From SIG607 sp045537575 (lineage in GTDB: Bacteria > Bacillota > Clostridia > Oscillospirales > Acutalibacteraceae), in NCBI GenBank assembly GCA_045537575.1, contig JAZSPU010000018.1:38526-102525 (forward strand): a stretch of 64,000 nt of DNA, written 5' to 3'. Position numbers and translations under genes: made by a program. The notes under the pieces were generated by a model that was not told the origin of the DNA, made no database searches, and saw only the letters and a list, made by a program, of their open reading frames with translations. Shown here piece by piece: positions 51,796-60,337 of the stretch (within the stretch, counting starts at the first letter, position 1; each line of letters begins with the position of its first letter).

Positions 51796-51843
51796 AAAAT
51801 ACCAATGCCTAGCCTCTAGTTCCTAGAGCCTAGATCCTTAGTT

Positions 51844-52497
51844 TTAATTTCCTGTCATTTTTTCCTGTTTTACTTTTTTATCTATAACGTGACGGGAGGC
51901 GAGTTCGTTTTTAATATCGGATACGTCAATTCCCATTTCAACCATCATAACCATAACGTGATACATAAGGTCGGCAACCTCGTAAACGGTTTCAGCCTTG
52001 TCGTTTGCTTTGCCTGCAATAATAACCTCGGTACACTCTTCGCCTACCTTTTTAAGAATTTTGTCAATTCCCTTCTGGAAAAGATAGGTTGTGTACGAGC
52101 CTTCGGGAAGGTCTTTTTTTCTACCCTCAAGCAAAGCATAAAGTCCCTCGGTAGAAAATTCACTTAGTTCATCGCTCTGCCACACTTCATTAAAAAAGCA
52201 GGTATCATTACCCGTATGACAGGCAGGGCCGTCTTTTTTAACTACTACAGTTAAAGCATCTTTATCACAGTCGGCGGTAATAGAAACAATATGCTGATAG
52301 TTTCCGCTTGTTTCTCCCTTTAGCCAAAGTTTCTGACGTGAACGGCTATAAAAACAAGTAAGTCCTTTTTCCATAGAAATCTTAAGGCTTTCTTTGTTCA
52401 TATAAGCTAAAGTCAACACCTTTTTTGTATCAGCATCAACAACAATAGCAGGAATAAGTCCCTTTTCATCAAATTTAAGTTCATTAATATTAAACAT
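51844..52497 (-). CDS. hisIE: Bifunctional phosphoribosyl-AMP cyclohydrolase/phosphoribosyl-ATP pyrophosphatase
   Basis: About 217 residues. HisI part (1-110) with A-Y-M-N-K-E-S, W-L-K-G-E-T-S-G and C-D-K-D-A-L plus G-P-A-C-H-T-G for zinc; HisE part (about 115-205) with K-V-G-E-E-C-T-E-V and D-L-M-Y-H. It performs steps 2 and 3 of histidine synthesis. GAGGAT is only two bases from the ATG at 52503, which overlaps the hisF stop, but eight bases from the ATG at 52497, so the latter is preferred. Last gene of the operon. Confidence 0.95.
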   Translation of the reverse strand: MFNINELKFDEKGLIPAIVVDADTKKVLTLAYMNKESLKISMEKGLTCFYSRSRQKLWLKGETSGNYQHIVSITADCDKDALTVVVKKDGPACHTGNDTCFFNEVWQSDELSEFSTEGLYALLEGRKKDLPEGSYTTYLFQKGIDKILKKVGEECTEVIIAGKANDKAETVYEVADLMYHVMVMMVEMGIDVSDIKNELASRHVIDKKVKQEKMTGN

Positions 52498-52499
52498 AC

Positions 52500-53258
52500 T
52501 CATATCCTCACAATAATACCGTTATTATTTAATTCTTTTTTAAGTTCGCTGATTTTAACTTCACCGAAATGGAAAATGGAAGCCGCAAGACCTGCATCCA
52601 CATCAGGTAAGGTTTTAAAAAGATTTATAAAATGCTCTATATTTCCCGCTCCGCCCGAAGCGATAACAGGAACCTTTACGGCATCACACACAGCGCTAAG
52701 CATCTCTAGGTCAAAACCGCCCTTAACACCGTCGGTGTCAATAGAGTTTACGACTATTTCACCGGCACCGTCTTTAACGCCCTGTTTAATCCAATTTATA
52801 GCTTCGATACCTGTATCCTCTCTGCCGCCTTTGGCAAAAACGTGGAAAGAGCCATCCACCCTTTTAATATCAACAGAAAGCACAACACATTGGTCGCCGT
52901 ATTTTTTAGCCGCCTCACCAATAAGGGAAGGATTTCTGATAGCGCCTGAATTAACGCTGACCTTATCGGCGCCGCACTTTAAAACTCTGTCAAAATCATC
53001 AAGGCTGTTTATACCGCCGCCTACAGTAAGAGGAATAAAAATCTGAGAAGCCACCTCTTTTAAAATATCGGTAAAAAGCTGTCTGCCTTCAAAAGAAGCG
53101 GTGATATCGTAAAAAACAAGTTCATCTGCCCCGTTTTCACTATAATATTTTGCAAGTTCAACGGGAGATGAAACATCACTTAGTCCTTTAAAATTCACGC
53201 CTTTTACTACTCTGCCGTTTTTAACGTCCAGACAAGGAATTATTCTTTTGGTAATCAT
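52500..53258 (-). CDS. hisF: Imidazole glycerol phosphate synthase cyclase subunit
   Basis: 252 residues of a TIM barrel. I-I-P-C-L-D-V-K-N-G-R-V-V-K-G has the first catalytic Asp (about residue 11), then V-G-G-G-I, D-K-V-S-V-N-S, and V-N-S-I-D-T-D-G with the second. It works with HisH, encoded three genes before it, to make imidazole glycerol phosphate and AICAR. It overlaps hisA by 4 bases. Confidence 0.97.
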   Translation of the reverse strand: MITKRIIPCLDVKNGRVVKGVNFKGLSDVSSPVELAKYYSENGADELVFYDITASFEGRQLFTDILKEVASQIFIPLTVGGGINSLDDFDRVLKCGADKVSVNSGAIRNPSLIGEAAKKYGDQCVVLSVDIKRVDGSFHVFAKGGREDTGIEAINWIKQGVKDGAGEIVVNSIDTDGVKGGFDLEMLSAVCDAVKVPVIASGGAGNIEHFINLFKTLPDVDAGLAASIFHFGEVKISELKKELNNNGIIVRI

Positions 53259-53968
53259 TTTGCTTTTTCCACCGCTTCACTAAGATTTATAGCGCCCGTA
53301 TAGTAGGCTTTTCCGATAATTGCCCCATATACGCCTATTTTAGCAAGGTTTTCGATATCGCTCATATCGGTGACACCGCCCGAAGCCACAATATCTAAAG
53401 AAAGTTCATCACTTAGCCTTCTGTAAAGCTGTAAATTTGTGCCCTTCATAGCGCCGTCGCGGGAAATATCGGTACAAATAATAGTTTTTACACCGATTTT
53501 TTGCATCTCCTTGCAAAATTCAATACCGTCAAAGTTAGATTTTTCGGTCCATCCCTTAATAGCCACAAACCCGTCCTTGATATCAACGCCAACAGCAATT
53601 TTTTCTTTATACTTTTGCACAGCTTTTAAAAGAAAATCTCTGTCATTAACGGCAGCCGTTCCTAATATAACACGGTCAACACCTGCATCAATATAGGTTT
53701 TTACGGTTTCAAGATTTCTTATACCGCCGCCTATTTCAATGAATGCATCGGTAACATTTCTTATTTTTTTAATCGTCTCAATATTAGGCGTAGTGCCGTC
53801 TCTGGCGCCTTCAAGGTCAACAAGATGAAGATGGTTTGCTTTGCACCGTTTAAATTCAAGGGCAACCTCTTCAGGATGTTCGCTATATACAGTCATATTG
53901 TTATAATCGCCTTTATAAAGACGAACGGCTTTTCCTCCATATAAATCAATAGCAGGAAAAATTAACAT
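53255..53968 (-). CDS. hisA: Phosphoribosylformimino-AICAR phosphate isomerase
   Basis: 237 residues, half-barrel relative of HisF. F-P-A-I-D-L-Y-G-G-K-A-V-R-L with the general-base Asp, G-G-G-I-R-N-L, and C-T-D-I-S-R-D-G-A-M with the second catalytic Asp. SD GGAGAATAG. It lies between hisH and hisF as in many Firmicute his operons. Confidence 0.97.
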   Translation of the reverse strand: MLIFPAIDLYGGKAVRLYKGDYNNMTVYSEHPEEVALEFKRCKANHLHLVDLEGARDGTTPNIETIKKIRNVTDAFIEIGGGIRNLETVKTYIDAGVDRVILGTAAVNDRDFLLKAVQKYKEKIAVGVDIKDGFVAIKGWTEKSNFDGIEFCKEMQKIGVKTIICTDISRDGAMKGTNLQLYRRLSDELSLDIVASGGVTDMSDIENLAKIGVYGAIIGKAYYTGAINLSEAVEKAK

Positions 53969-53971
53969 ATA

Positions 53972-54586
53972 CTATTCTCCCCATTCACAAAATGCCTTTA
54001 AAATTTTAAGTCCCACTTCTCCGCTTTTCTCGGGATGGAACTGACAGCCGAATATATTATTTTTATTAACAGCGGCGGTAAGCTCCTTTCCGTACTCAGC
54101 AGTTGCAATAAGGCTTTCATCACAACCATCAGCATAAAAAGAATGGACAAAATAAACGCAGTCACCGTTTTTTATGTATTTAAAAAGAGGACTATTTTTG
54201 ACAAAATGCAATGCATTCCATCCAATATGCGGAATTTTAAGTGAAGCAGGAATGGTACCGTTCATACCGATTACTTCGCCCTTTAAAAGACCGAGTCCCT
54301 CATGTTCGCCGTATTCATAGCTTTTTTCAAAAAGCATTTGCATACCAAGGCAAATTCCCATAATCGCCTTGCCATTTGCCACTTCCTCTTTAATCACCTT
54401 GTCAAGCCCTAAGTTTCTGAGTTTATCGGCGGCATCCTTAAAAGCGCCGACACCCGGTAAAATCAGTTTATCTGCTTTTCTTATTTCCTTTAAATCTCCC
54501 GTAACAATTATATCAGCGCCCAGTGATTTAAAGGATGAACAAAGGGAAAAAAGATTTCCAACTCCGTAATCAATAATTGCAATCAT
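53972..54586 (-). CDS. hisH: Imidazole glycerol phosphate synthase glutaminase subunit
   Basis: 204 residues, class I glutamine amidotransferase. L-P-G-V-G-A-F-K, G-I-C-L-G-M-Q with the nucleophile Cys (about residue 80), Y-F-V-H-S-F-Y, and F-H-P-E-K-S with the catalytic His and Glu. It supplies ammonia to HisF. TGATG overlap with hisB. Confidence 0.97.
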   Translation of the reverse strand: MIAIIDYGVGNLFSLCSSFKSLGADIIVTGDLKEIRKADKLILPGVGAFKDAADKLRNLGLDKVIKEEVANGKAIMGICLGMQMLFEKSYEYGEHEGLGLLKGEVIGMNGTIPASLKIPHIGWNALHFVKNSPLFKYIKNGDCVYFVHSFYADGCDESLIATAEYGKELTAAVNKNNIFGCQFHPEKSGEVGLKILKAFCEWGE

Positions 54587-55173
54587 CAGATAACTCCCTT
54601 TGTAGAAGGAATATCATCTGCAAAACGCTGGTCAATTTCTACTGCTTTTCTAAGCGTTCTTGCAACCGATTTGAAAGCGCCCTCAATAATATGGTGAGAA
54701 TTTTTACCATCTCTGCTTAAAATATGTAAGGTAATATCAGCATTTCTTGTAAAGCTGATAAAAAATTCCTCAATAAGCTCGGTATCAAAACTGCCTACCT
54801 TTTCGGTGGGAATTTCAAGCTTATATGAAAGATAAGGTCTGCCCGAAATATCAACAGCCGTTTCAATTAATGCCTCATCCATCGGTAAAAGCATAAAACC
54901 GTAACGGGTAATGCCCTTCATATCACCAAGAGCTTCTTTAAAGGCTTTGCCAAGGCAAATGCCTAAATCCTCTGCTAAGTGATGGTCGTCAACAAAGGTA
55001 TCGCCTTTTGCGTTAATATTAAGGTCAAAACCCGAATGACGAGCAAATAACGTCAGCATATGGGTTAGAAATCCGCAAGGAATATTAAGCACACTTTCCC
55101 CTTTTCCGTCAAGATTTAAGGAAAGCTCTATCTGTGTTTCTGCGGTATCTCTTTTTATCTGAGAACATCTCAT
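54586..55173 (-). CDS. hisB: Imidazoleglycerol-phosphate dehydratase
   Basis: 195 residues, monofunctional. L-T-H-M-L-T-L-F-A-R-H-S-G-F-D, D-D-H-H-L-A-E-D and N-S-H-H-I-I-E-G-A-F-K supply the Mn-binding histidines. There is no N-terminal histidinol phosphatase domain, so that step must be encoded elsewhere. It overlaps hisC by 4 bases. Confidence 0.97.
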   Translation of the reverse strand: MRCSQIKRDTAETQIELSLNLDGKGESVLNIPCGFLTHMLTLFARHSGFDLNINAKGDTFVDDHHLAEDLGICLGKAFKEALGDMKGITRYGFMLLPMDEALIETAVDISGRPYLSYKLEIPTEKVGSFDTELIEEFFISFTRNADITLHILSRDGKNSHHIIEGAFKSVARTLRKAVEIDQRFADDIPSTKGVI

Positions 55174-56237
55174 ACCGTTTCCTCCTTAATGCTTTTAACC
55201 GTTTCAATAAACGCTTCCATTTGATTTAAAGTACCAATTGTAATGCGGTTAAAGTTTTTGATTTTTTCATTAGAAAAATGACGTACAAGTATTTTTCTTT
55301 CTTTTAGTTTTTTATAAAGTGTTTCTCCGTCTATCCAGTCACACTCTGCAAAAACAAAGTTTGCCTTTGAATCGGTAACAAAAAAGCCCAGCTTTTTAAG
55401 TTCTGTCACCGTATATTCTCTGTTTTCTATAATAGTTTTACATCTGTCAACGTAATACTTATTATCCTCAATAGCCGCCTTTCCCGCCAAAAGCGTAAGA
55501 CGGTTTATATTATAAGGATTGGTAGAATACTTAATAAGCTCTAAATCCTTTATAAGTTCGCTGTTACCGATAGCAAAACCAAGTCTTGCACCCGCCAAAC
55601 AGCGAGATTTTGAAAATGTCATAGACACAAGAAGATTATCGTATTTTGAAACAAGCTTTACTGCGCTTTCTCCGCCGAAATCAACATAGGCTTCATCAAT
55701 AAGCACCACGTTATCCTTGTTTGTTTTCAGTATTTCTTCTATTTTCTCAAGACTCAATGCAAGACCTGTAGGCGCATTAGGATTAGCAATTACTATAAGC
55801 TTATTCTTATTTAGATAATCCTTATAATCAATGCTAAAATCTTCTTTTAAAGGAATTTGTTCAGATTTTATTCCGTAAAGTTCGGCAAAAACCTTATAAA
55901 AGCCATAGCTTATTTCAGGAAATACTGCTTCACCCTTTTCGCCCGAAAACGCCATAAAGGAAAAATTCAAAATATCGTCACTGCCGTTAGCAACATAAAC
56001 GTTATCGCTTTCCACACCGTATAAAGAGGCTATGGACTCTTTAAGCTCTTTGGCTGTGGGATCGGAATAAAGTCTTAAATTTTTAACCTCTTCGCTGTTT
56101 ATGGCATTTATAACGCTGGGAGAAGGCGGAAAAGGAGATTCATTTGTATTAAGCTTTATGTATTCACAGTCCCTCGGCTGTTCACCCGGAACGTATGCCT
56201 CAAGGGATGAATAACAGTTTTTTAAAAATTTACTCAT
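55170..56237 (-). CDS. hisC: Histidinol-phosphate aminotransferase
   Basis: 355 residues, fold-type I PLP enzyme. L-N-T-N-E-S-P-F-P-P-S near residue 28, N-G-S-D-D-I-L, A-N-P-N-A-P-T-G, D-E-A-Y-V-D-F and S-F-S-K-S-R-C-L-A-G-A-R type motif (T-F-S-K-S-R with the PLP Lys). It overlaps hisD by 8 bases. Confidence 0.96.
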   Translation of the reverse strand: MSKFLKNCYSSLEAYVPGEQPRDCEYIKLNTNESPFPPSPSVINAINSEEVKNLRLYSDPTAKELKESIASLYGVESDNVYVANGSDDILNFSFMAFSGEKGEAVFPEISYGFYKVFAELYGIKSEQIPLKEDFSIDYKDYLNKNKLIVIANPNAPTGLALSLEKIEEILKTNKDNVVLIDEAYVDFGGESAVKLVSKYDNLLVSMTFSKSRCLAGARLGFAIGNSELIKDLELIKYSTNPYNINRLTLLAGKAAIEDNKYYVDRCKTIIENREYTVTELKKLGFFVTDSKANFVFAECDWIDGETLYKKLKERKILVRHFSNEKIKNFNRITIGTLNQMEAFIETVKSIKEETV

Positions 56238-57513
56238 TATTACTCTCCGTACGTATTATTGCGCTTTTAGCGTGAGCATCAAGTCCTTCTTTTTCGGCAA
56301 AATAAGCAACATCAGCCGCCACCTTGCCAAGCGCTTCCTTAGTATAATAGGTGTACTGCGTCTTCTTAACAAAATCATCCACAGAAAGAGGACTTGAAAA
56401 TTTTGCCGTACCGCTTGTGGGAAGTGTATGGTTAGGTCCTGCAAAATAGTCACCCAAGGCTTCGGGACAGTATTTTCCCATAAATATACTTCCTGCATGA
56501 CGGATAGAGTCAAGGTAGTCAAAGGGATTATCTACGCACAGTTCAAGATGCTCTGGCGCAATTTCGTTTGCAATTTCTATTGCGGCAGTAAGGTCATTTG
56601 CCACAATAATTTTGCCGTTTGCATCAATAGAAGCTCTTGCTATTTCACTTCTTGGTAAAAGGGGAATTTGTTTTTCAAGCTCCTCACTTACCCTTAGAGC
56701 AAATTCTTCGCTATCGGTAACAAGTACAGCACTAGCCATTTTATCATGTTCAGCCTGAGAAAGAAGGTCAGCCGCAACGTAAGACGGATTTGAAGTATTA
56801 TCAGCCACGACTAAAATTTCGCTGGGACCGGCAATCATATCAATGGATACAAGTCCGTAAACCTGTTTTTTGGCTTCTGCAACAAAGGCGTTACCGGGGC
56901 CGACTATTTTATCAACCTTCGGTATAGTTTCGGTTCCGTAGGTAAGCGCCGCAATAGCCTGAGCGCCGCCAACCTTAAATATTCTGTCAACCCCTGCAAC
57001 AACAGCGGCGGCAAGAATTACAGGATTTACTTTGCCGTTAGCCATAGGCGGAGTTGTAATACAAACCTCTTTTACTCCCGCTATTTTTGCAGGAATACTG
57101 TCCATAAGAACAGTAGAAGGATATGCGGCAGTACCGCCCGGCACGTAAAGACCTGCTCTGTCAACGGGAATAACCTTTTGTCCCATAACTACACCGGGGG
57201 TATCATTAATTATAAAACTGTTGCGAACCTGACGGGAATGAAAATTGCGGATATTCTCTGCCGCTTTTTTAAGAATTTCAATAAAACGGGCATCAACAAG
57301 AGTCATTGCCTCTTGCTTTTCTTCATCGCTAACTTCCAAAGTTTCAAGCTTCGCTTTATCAAATTTTTCGCAATACTTAAATAAAGCAGAGTCGCCGTTT
57401 TCTTTTACGTCGGCTATAATTTCGCTGACAATACCTGATACGTCTGTTGCGGCAGTACCTCTGTTAAAAATTTCATCTAAGGAAACTTCGCCATATTTTA
57501 AAATCTTTATCAT
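56230..57513 (-). CDS. hisD: Histidinol dehydrogenase
   Basis: 427 residues. V-P-G-G-T-A-A-Y-P-S, G-P-G-N-A-F-V-A-E-A-K, I-A-G-P-S-E-I-L-V and the S-Q-A-E-H-D zinc/catalytic region, ending with P-T-S-G-T-A-K-F-S-S-P-L-S-V-D-D-F. Oxidises histidinol to histidine in two NAD-dependent steps. A GTG three codons upstream is possible, but the ATG directly follows the hisG stop and is preferred. Confidence 0.96.
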   Translation of the reverse strand: MIKILKYGEVSLDEIFNRGTAATDVSGIVSEIIADVKENGDSALFKYCEKFDKAKLETLEVSDEEKQEAMTLVDARFIEILKKAAENIRNFHSRQVRNSFIINDTPGVVMGQKVIPVDRAGLYVPGGTAAYPSTVLMDSIPAKIAGVKEVCITTPPMANGKVNPVILAAAVVAGVDRIFKVGGAQAIAALTYGTETIPKVDKIVGPGNAFVAEAKKQVYGLVSIDMIAGPSEILVVADNTSNPSYVAADLLSQAEHDKMASAVLVTDSEEFALRVSEELEKQIPLLPRSEIARASIDANGKIIVANDLTAAIEIANEIAPEHLELCVDNPFDYLDSIRHAGSIFMGKYCPEALGDYFAGPNHTLPTSGTAKFSSPLSVDDFVKKTQYTYYTKEALGKVAADVAYFAEKEGLDAHAKSAIIRTESNNE

Positions 57514-57514
57514 T

Positions 57515-58144
57515 TTATTCACTCACTTGTTTACTAAGGCCATATCTTACAGCCTCAATTGTTTCTTTTTTAAACTGATAGGAGGACTTATTTGCAATAA
57601 GTCTTGCACTTATGGGAATTATGGTTTCAAAGGGAATTAAATCGTTTTCTAAAAGGGTTTTTCCCGTCTCTACAATATCAACAATTACATCGGAAAGTTC
57701 AAGAATAGGCGCAATTTCTATGGAGCCGTTAAGATGAATTATATCAATATCACGACATTTTTCAGCATAGTATTTTGCTGCTATATTTGAAAACTTTGTA
57801 GCAACCCTTAATGTTCTGTCGGTATTATCTCTAAAATCCTTTTTAGCGGCAACTGCCATACGGCATTTACCAATTTTAAGGTCAAGTAGCTCAAAAACAT
57901 CGGGGCTATATTCAAGAAGAATATCCTTTCCCGCAACACCGATATCGGCAGCCCCTCTTTCAACGTAAATAGCAACGTCGGAAGGCTTTACCCAGAAATA
58001 TCTGACACCTGCTTCCTTGTTTTCAAAGATAAGCTTTCTATTGTTTTCTTTTATTGAAGGGCAAGAGAATCCTGCCTTTTCGAACATATCATATACCTTT
58101 TCTCCAAGTCTTCCCTTAGGAAGAGCAACGTTAATCATTTTCAC
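57515..58144 (-). CDS. hisG: ATP phosphoribosyltransferase, short catalytic subunit
   Basis: 209 residues, the short HisG-S form without the C-terminal regulatory domain, which requires HisZ. A-L-P-K-G-R-L-G, D-V-A-I-Y-V-E-R-G-A-A-D-I-G-V-A-G-K-D, and D-I-V-E-T-G-K-T-L for PRPP. GTG at 58144 has GGTGA six bases away; ATG at 58138 is the alternative. First committed step of histidine synthesis and target of feedback by histidine. Confidence 0.95.
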   Translation of the reverse strand: MKMINVALPKGRLGEKVYDMFEKAGFSCPSIKENNRKLIFENKEAGVRYFWVKPSDVAIYVERGAADIGVAGKDILLEYSPDVFELLDLKIGKCRMAVAAKKDFRDNTDRTLRVATKFSNIAAKYYAEKCRDIDIIHLNGSIEIAPILELSDVIVDIVETGKTLLENDLIPFETIIPISARLIANKSSYQFKKETIEAVRYGLSKQVSE

Positions 58145-59252
58145 AGACAGTCACCAATTCCTTTCCGGAAAGCTTTACCACACGTCTATAACGGATATTT
58201 TCGGGAATGTTTTTACACACTCTCACAGTTTCTCCGTTTTTTGATAGGCTCTTTACAGCATCAAAAACTGCATCAATAGAATCGTTTTCCAAAAGCACTA
58301 CGTCCACGTCAAATTCATTTTCATTTTCTTTAAAGCGTTCAAGAGCATCAAGATAAACAGCAAAGCCTATAGCCGAACTGCTTCTGCCCATTTTTCTCAT
58401 AAGCTTATCGTATTGACCGCCAGAGCAAACACTTTCGGGAATACCGTCAATATAGCCCTTAAAAACCATACCGCTATAGTATTTCATTCCGCCTACCGAG
58501 GAAAAATCAATAACCGTTTTATCTTCAAAGCCTCTGCTCTTAATTACCTTTAAAATTCTTACAAATTCATCAAAGGCTTTTTGAGACTCTTCACCCTTTT
58601 CTATGGCACCAAAAGCGTCAATAGCCTGAGCAAAGGATGAGAATGAAAGAGTAAAAGTATTAAGCGCTTCATAGGTTTTAAAGTCATAACCGTTTTCTTT
58701 AATGAAAGCGGCAAGATCATCAGAGTTTTTGGCGCAAATAAGATTAATAATTGTTTCTTTTTTGCCTTCCTCAATCTTTAAATCATCAAGCATATTTTTA
58801 AGAAGGCCGATATGGGAAACCGAAAGAACGTAATTAGTATCAATAATCTGAAGGCTGAGTATTGCAAGAAGCAAAACCTCGCAAACGTCATATAAGCCTA
58901 TATCACCTATACACTCAAGACCGGTCTGCATTATTTCTTTATAATTATGAGAGCTTCCCGATACTCTATATACTTTTTCATCATAATAAACCTTTTGCAC
59001 CTGACCTTCAACGTCTTTACAGTTATTTATAATAGAAAGAGTTACGTCGGGCTTTAGGGCTAAAAGCTTACCACGGGTATCGGTAAAGGTAATTACGCTG
59101 TCGGAAATGAGAAAATCCTTATTTCTTACGTACAAATCGTATTCTTCAAATTTACTCATTTTATATCTGCTGTATCCGTAGTCTTTATACAAAGAACGAA
59201 GTTTGAAAACAGATTCTTCATCATACTTAAGTAATGCATTATCAATAATCAT
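58131..59252 (-). CDS. hisZ: ATP phosphoribosyltransferase regulatory subunit
   Basis: 373 residues, a histidyl-tRNA synthetase-like protein without the anticodon-binding domain. Y-G-Y-S-R-Y-K-M-S, L-K-P-D-V-T-L-S-I, K-V-Y-Y-D-E-K-V-Y-R and G-G-Q-Y-D-K-L-M. It forms a complex with short HisG and gives histidine feedback. First gene of the operon; AGGAGG lies 12 bases before the ATG. Confidence 0.95.
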   Translation of the reverse strand: MIIDNALLKYDEESVFKLRSLYKDYGYSRYKMSKFEEYDLYVRNKDFLISDSVITFTDTRGKLLALKPDVTLSIINNCKDVEGQVQKVYYDEKVYRVSGSSHNYKEIMQTGLECIGDIGLYDVCEVLLLAILSLQIIDTNYVLSVSHIGLLKNMLDDLKIEEGKKETIINLICAKNSDDLAAFIKENGYDFKTYEALNTFTLSFSSFAQAIDAFGAIEKGEESQKAFDEFVRILKVIKSRGFEDKTVIDFSSVGGMKYYSGMVFKGYIDGIPESVCSGGQYDKLMRKMGRSSSAIGFAVYLDALERFKENENEFDVDVVLLENDSIDAVFDAVKSLSKNGETVRVCKNIPENIRYRRVVKLSGKELVTVCEND

Positions 59253-59281
59253 TATAAGTATTAGCCTCCTAGGGAAAATTT

Positions 59282-59316
59282 CACTTCACTAGTCTATCAC
59301 TTCAGCGCGGTGAAGT
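59282..59316. promoter_or_regulatory. Operator-like repeat at the his promoter
   Basis: CACTTCA occurs at 59282-59288 and 59298-59304 (16-base period), and inverted as GTGAAGT at 59310-59316, separated from the second copy by GCGCG. The inverted pair sits between and over the -35 and -10 boxes and the third copy just past the -10, a typical repressor position. Confidence 0.6.
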
Positions 59317-59319
59317 CAA
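59291..59319 (-). promoter_or_regulatory. his operon promoter
   Basis: TTGACT (59314-59319), 17-base spacer, TAGACT (59291-59296) on the minus strand. The leader to hisZ is only about 30 bases, too short for a T-box or a peptide attenuator. Confidence 0.8.
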
Positions 59320-59357
59320 GACCTTTTTACGAAAAAAATAATATTTTTTAAAATTTA

Positions 59358-59386
59358 TTAACCTGCGGCGAAATTCCGCAGGTTAA
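59358..59386 (-). terminator. Terminator after metA
   Basis: A perfect 11-bp stem (TTAACCTGCGG and complement) with a seven-base loop, followed by an A/T-rich tract with T-runs on the minus strand. It isolates the met unit from the his promoter. Confidence 0.85.
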
Positions 59387-59392
59387 TTTAGG

Positions 59393-60319
59393 TTATTTAG
59401 GTTTTTTTATCTCGTTTATATCATACGGAGTGGTCTGATATACGAAATAATTAAGCCAGTTGGAATAAAGCAAATGAGCGTGAGAACGCCATTTTACCTG
59501 AGGAATATTCTGAGGGTTATCATCAGGATAATAGTTTTCGGGAACATCAATGGGATCTCCCCTCTCTAAATCTCTCACATATTCATCATTTAAAGTATTG
59601 GCATCATATTCCGAGTGTCCTGTTATAAATACCTGTTTGCCGTTATCGGTAAGCAAAGCGTAAATTCCTGCTTTCTTTGAGGAAGCAACAATCTTAAGCT
59701 CCTTAACCTTTTCTATATCTTCCCTTTTTACAGTTGTATGGCGAGAATGAGGAACAAAGAAGGTATCGTCAAAACCTCTGAGCAGCATTGAGTTTTTATA
59801 GTCTGCAGTATGCTCAAAAACACCGAACAGTTTGCTTTCCAGCGGATATTTCTTTATACCGTAGTGATAATAAAGCCCTGCCTGAGCGCCCCAACAAATA
59901 TGGAAGGTAGAATGAACGTGAGTTTTAGTCCACTCCATTATTTCGCAAAGCTCCTCCCAGTATTCGACCTCGCTAAACTCCATCTTTTCAACGGGAGCAC
60001 CGGTGATAATCATTCCGTCAAAGGTTTTATCCTTAACATCTTCAAAGGTCTTATAGAAAGCGAGAAGATGTTCGCTGGAAGTGTTTTTTGAATGATAGGT
60101 GCTTGTATGAATAAGCTCAAGCTCTACCTGTAAGGGAGTATTGCCGAGAAGACGGGATAGCTGTGTTTCGGTGGCAATCTTATTAGGCATTAAATTAAGC
60201 AATAAAATCTTTAAAGGACGAATATCCTGAGTAACTGCACGCTGTTCAGACATTACAAAAATATTTTCATTAAGCAAGGTCTTAACTGCGGGTAGGTCAT
60301 TGGGTATTCTTATGGGCAT
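59393..60319 (-). CDS. metA: Homoserine O-acetyltransferase, MetA family
   Basis: 308 residues. Begins M-P-I-R-I-P-N-D-L-P-A; nucleophile in H-I-C-W-G-A-Q-A-G (Cys142), H-S-R-H-T, and T-G-H-S-E-Y-D with His and Glu. Residue 111 is Glu in T-G-A-P-V-E. In characterised MetA enzymes Glu at 111 selects acetyl-CoA and Gly selects succinyl-CoA, so acetylation is predicted, matching the neighbouring O-acetylhomoserine enzyme MetY. Last gene before the terminator. Confidence 0.94.
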   Translation of the reverse strand: MPIRIPNDLPAVKTLLNENIFVMSEQRAVTQDIRPLKILLLNLMPNKIATETQLSRLLGNTPLQVELELIHTSTYHSKNTSSEHLLAFYKTFEDVKDKTFDGMIITGAPVEKMEFSEVEYWEELCEIMEWTKTHVHSTFHICWGAQAGLYYHYGIKKYPLESKLFGVFEHTADYKNSMLLRGFDDTFFVPHSRHTTVKREDIEKVKELKIVASSKKAGIYALLTDNGKQVFITGHSEYDANTLNDEYVRDLERGDPIDVPENYYPDDNPQNIPQVKWRSHAHLLYSNWLNYFVYQTTPYDINEIKKPK

Positions 60320-60337
60320 ATTTTGTCAACTCTCTTT

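Larger units (their letters stand above)
51661..51839. mobile_element. MITE-like palindromic element between hisIE and the hydroxyacid dehydrogenase
   Basis: This 179-base non-coding stretch begins AAGGAGCTAGG and ends CCTAGATCCTT, 11-base inverted termini with one mismatch. Inside are GTATCGC-GTT-GCGATAC (51673-51689), two 29-base related palindromes in opposite orientation (51712-51740 and 51767-51795), and CTCTAG-TTC-CTAGAG (51814-51828). GC-rich hairpins in an A+T-rich genome and the absence of any open frame suggest a non-autonomous mobile or REP-like repeat. No transposase or clear target duplication is visible. Confidence 0.65.

Noticed and set aside
51610..51843. Small protein gene in the palindromic intergenic region
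   Set aside because: No open frame with SD and start codon of useful length was found; the content is palindromes.
59253..59392. T-box or histidine leader peptide before hisZ
   Set aside because: The leader between the predicted transcription start and hisZ is about 30 bases, with no specifier loop, no T-box sequence and no His codon run.
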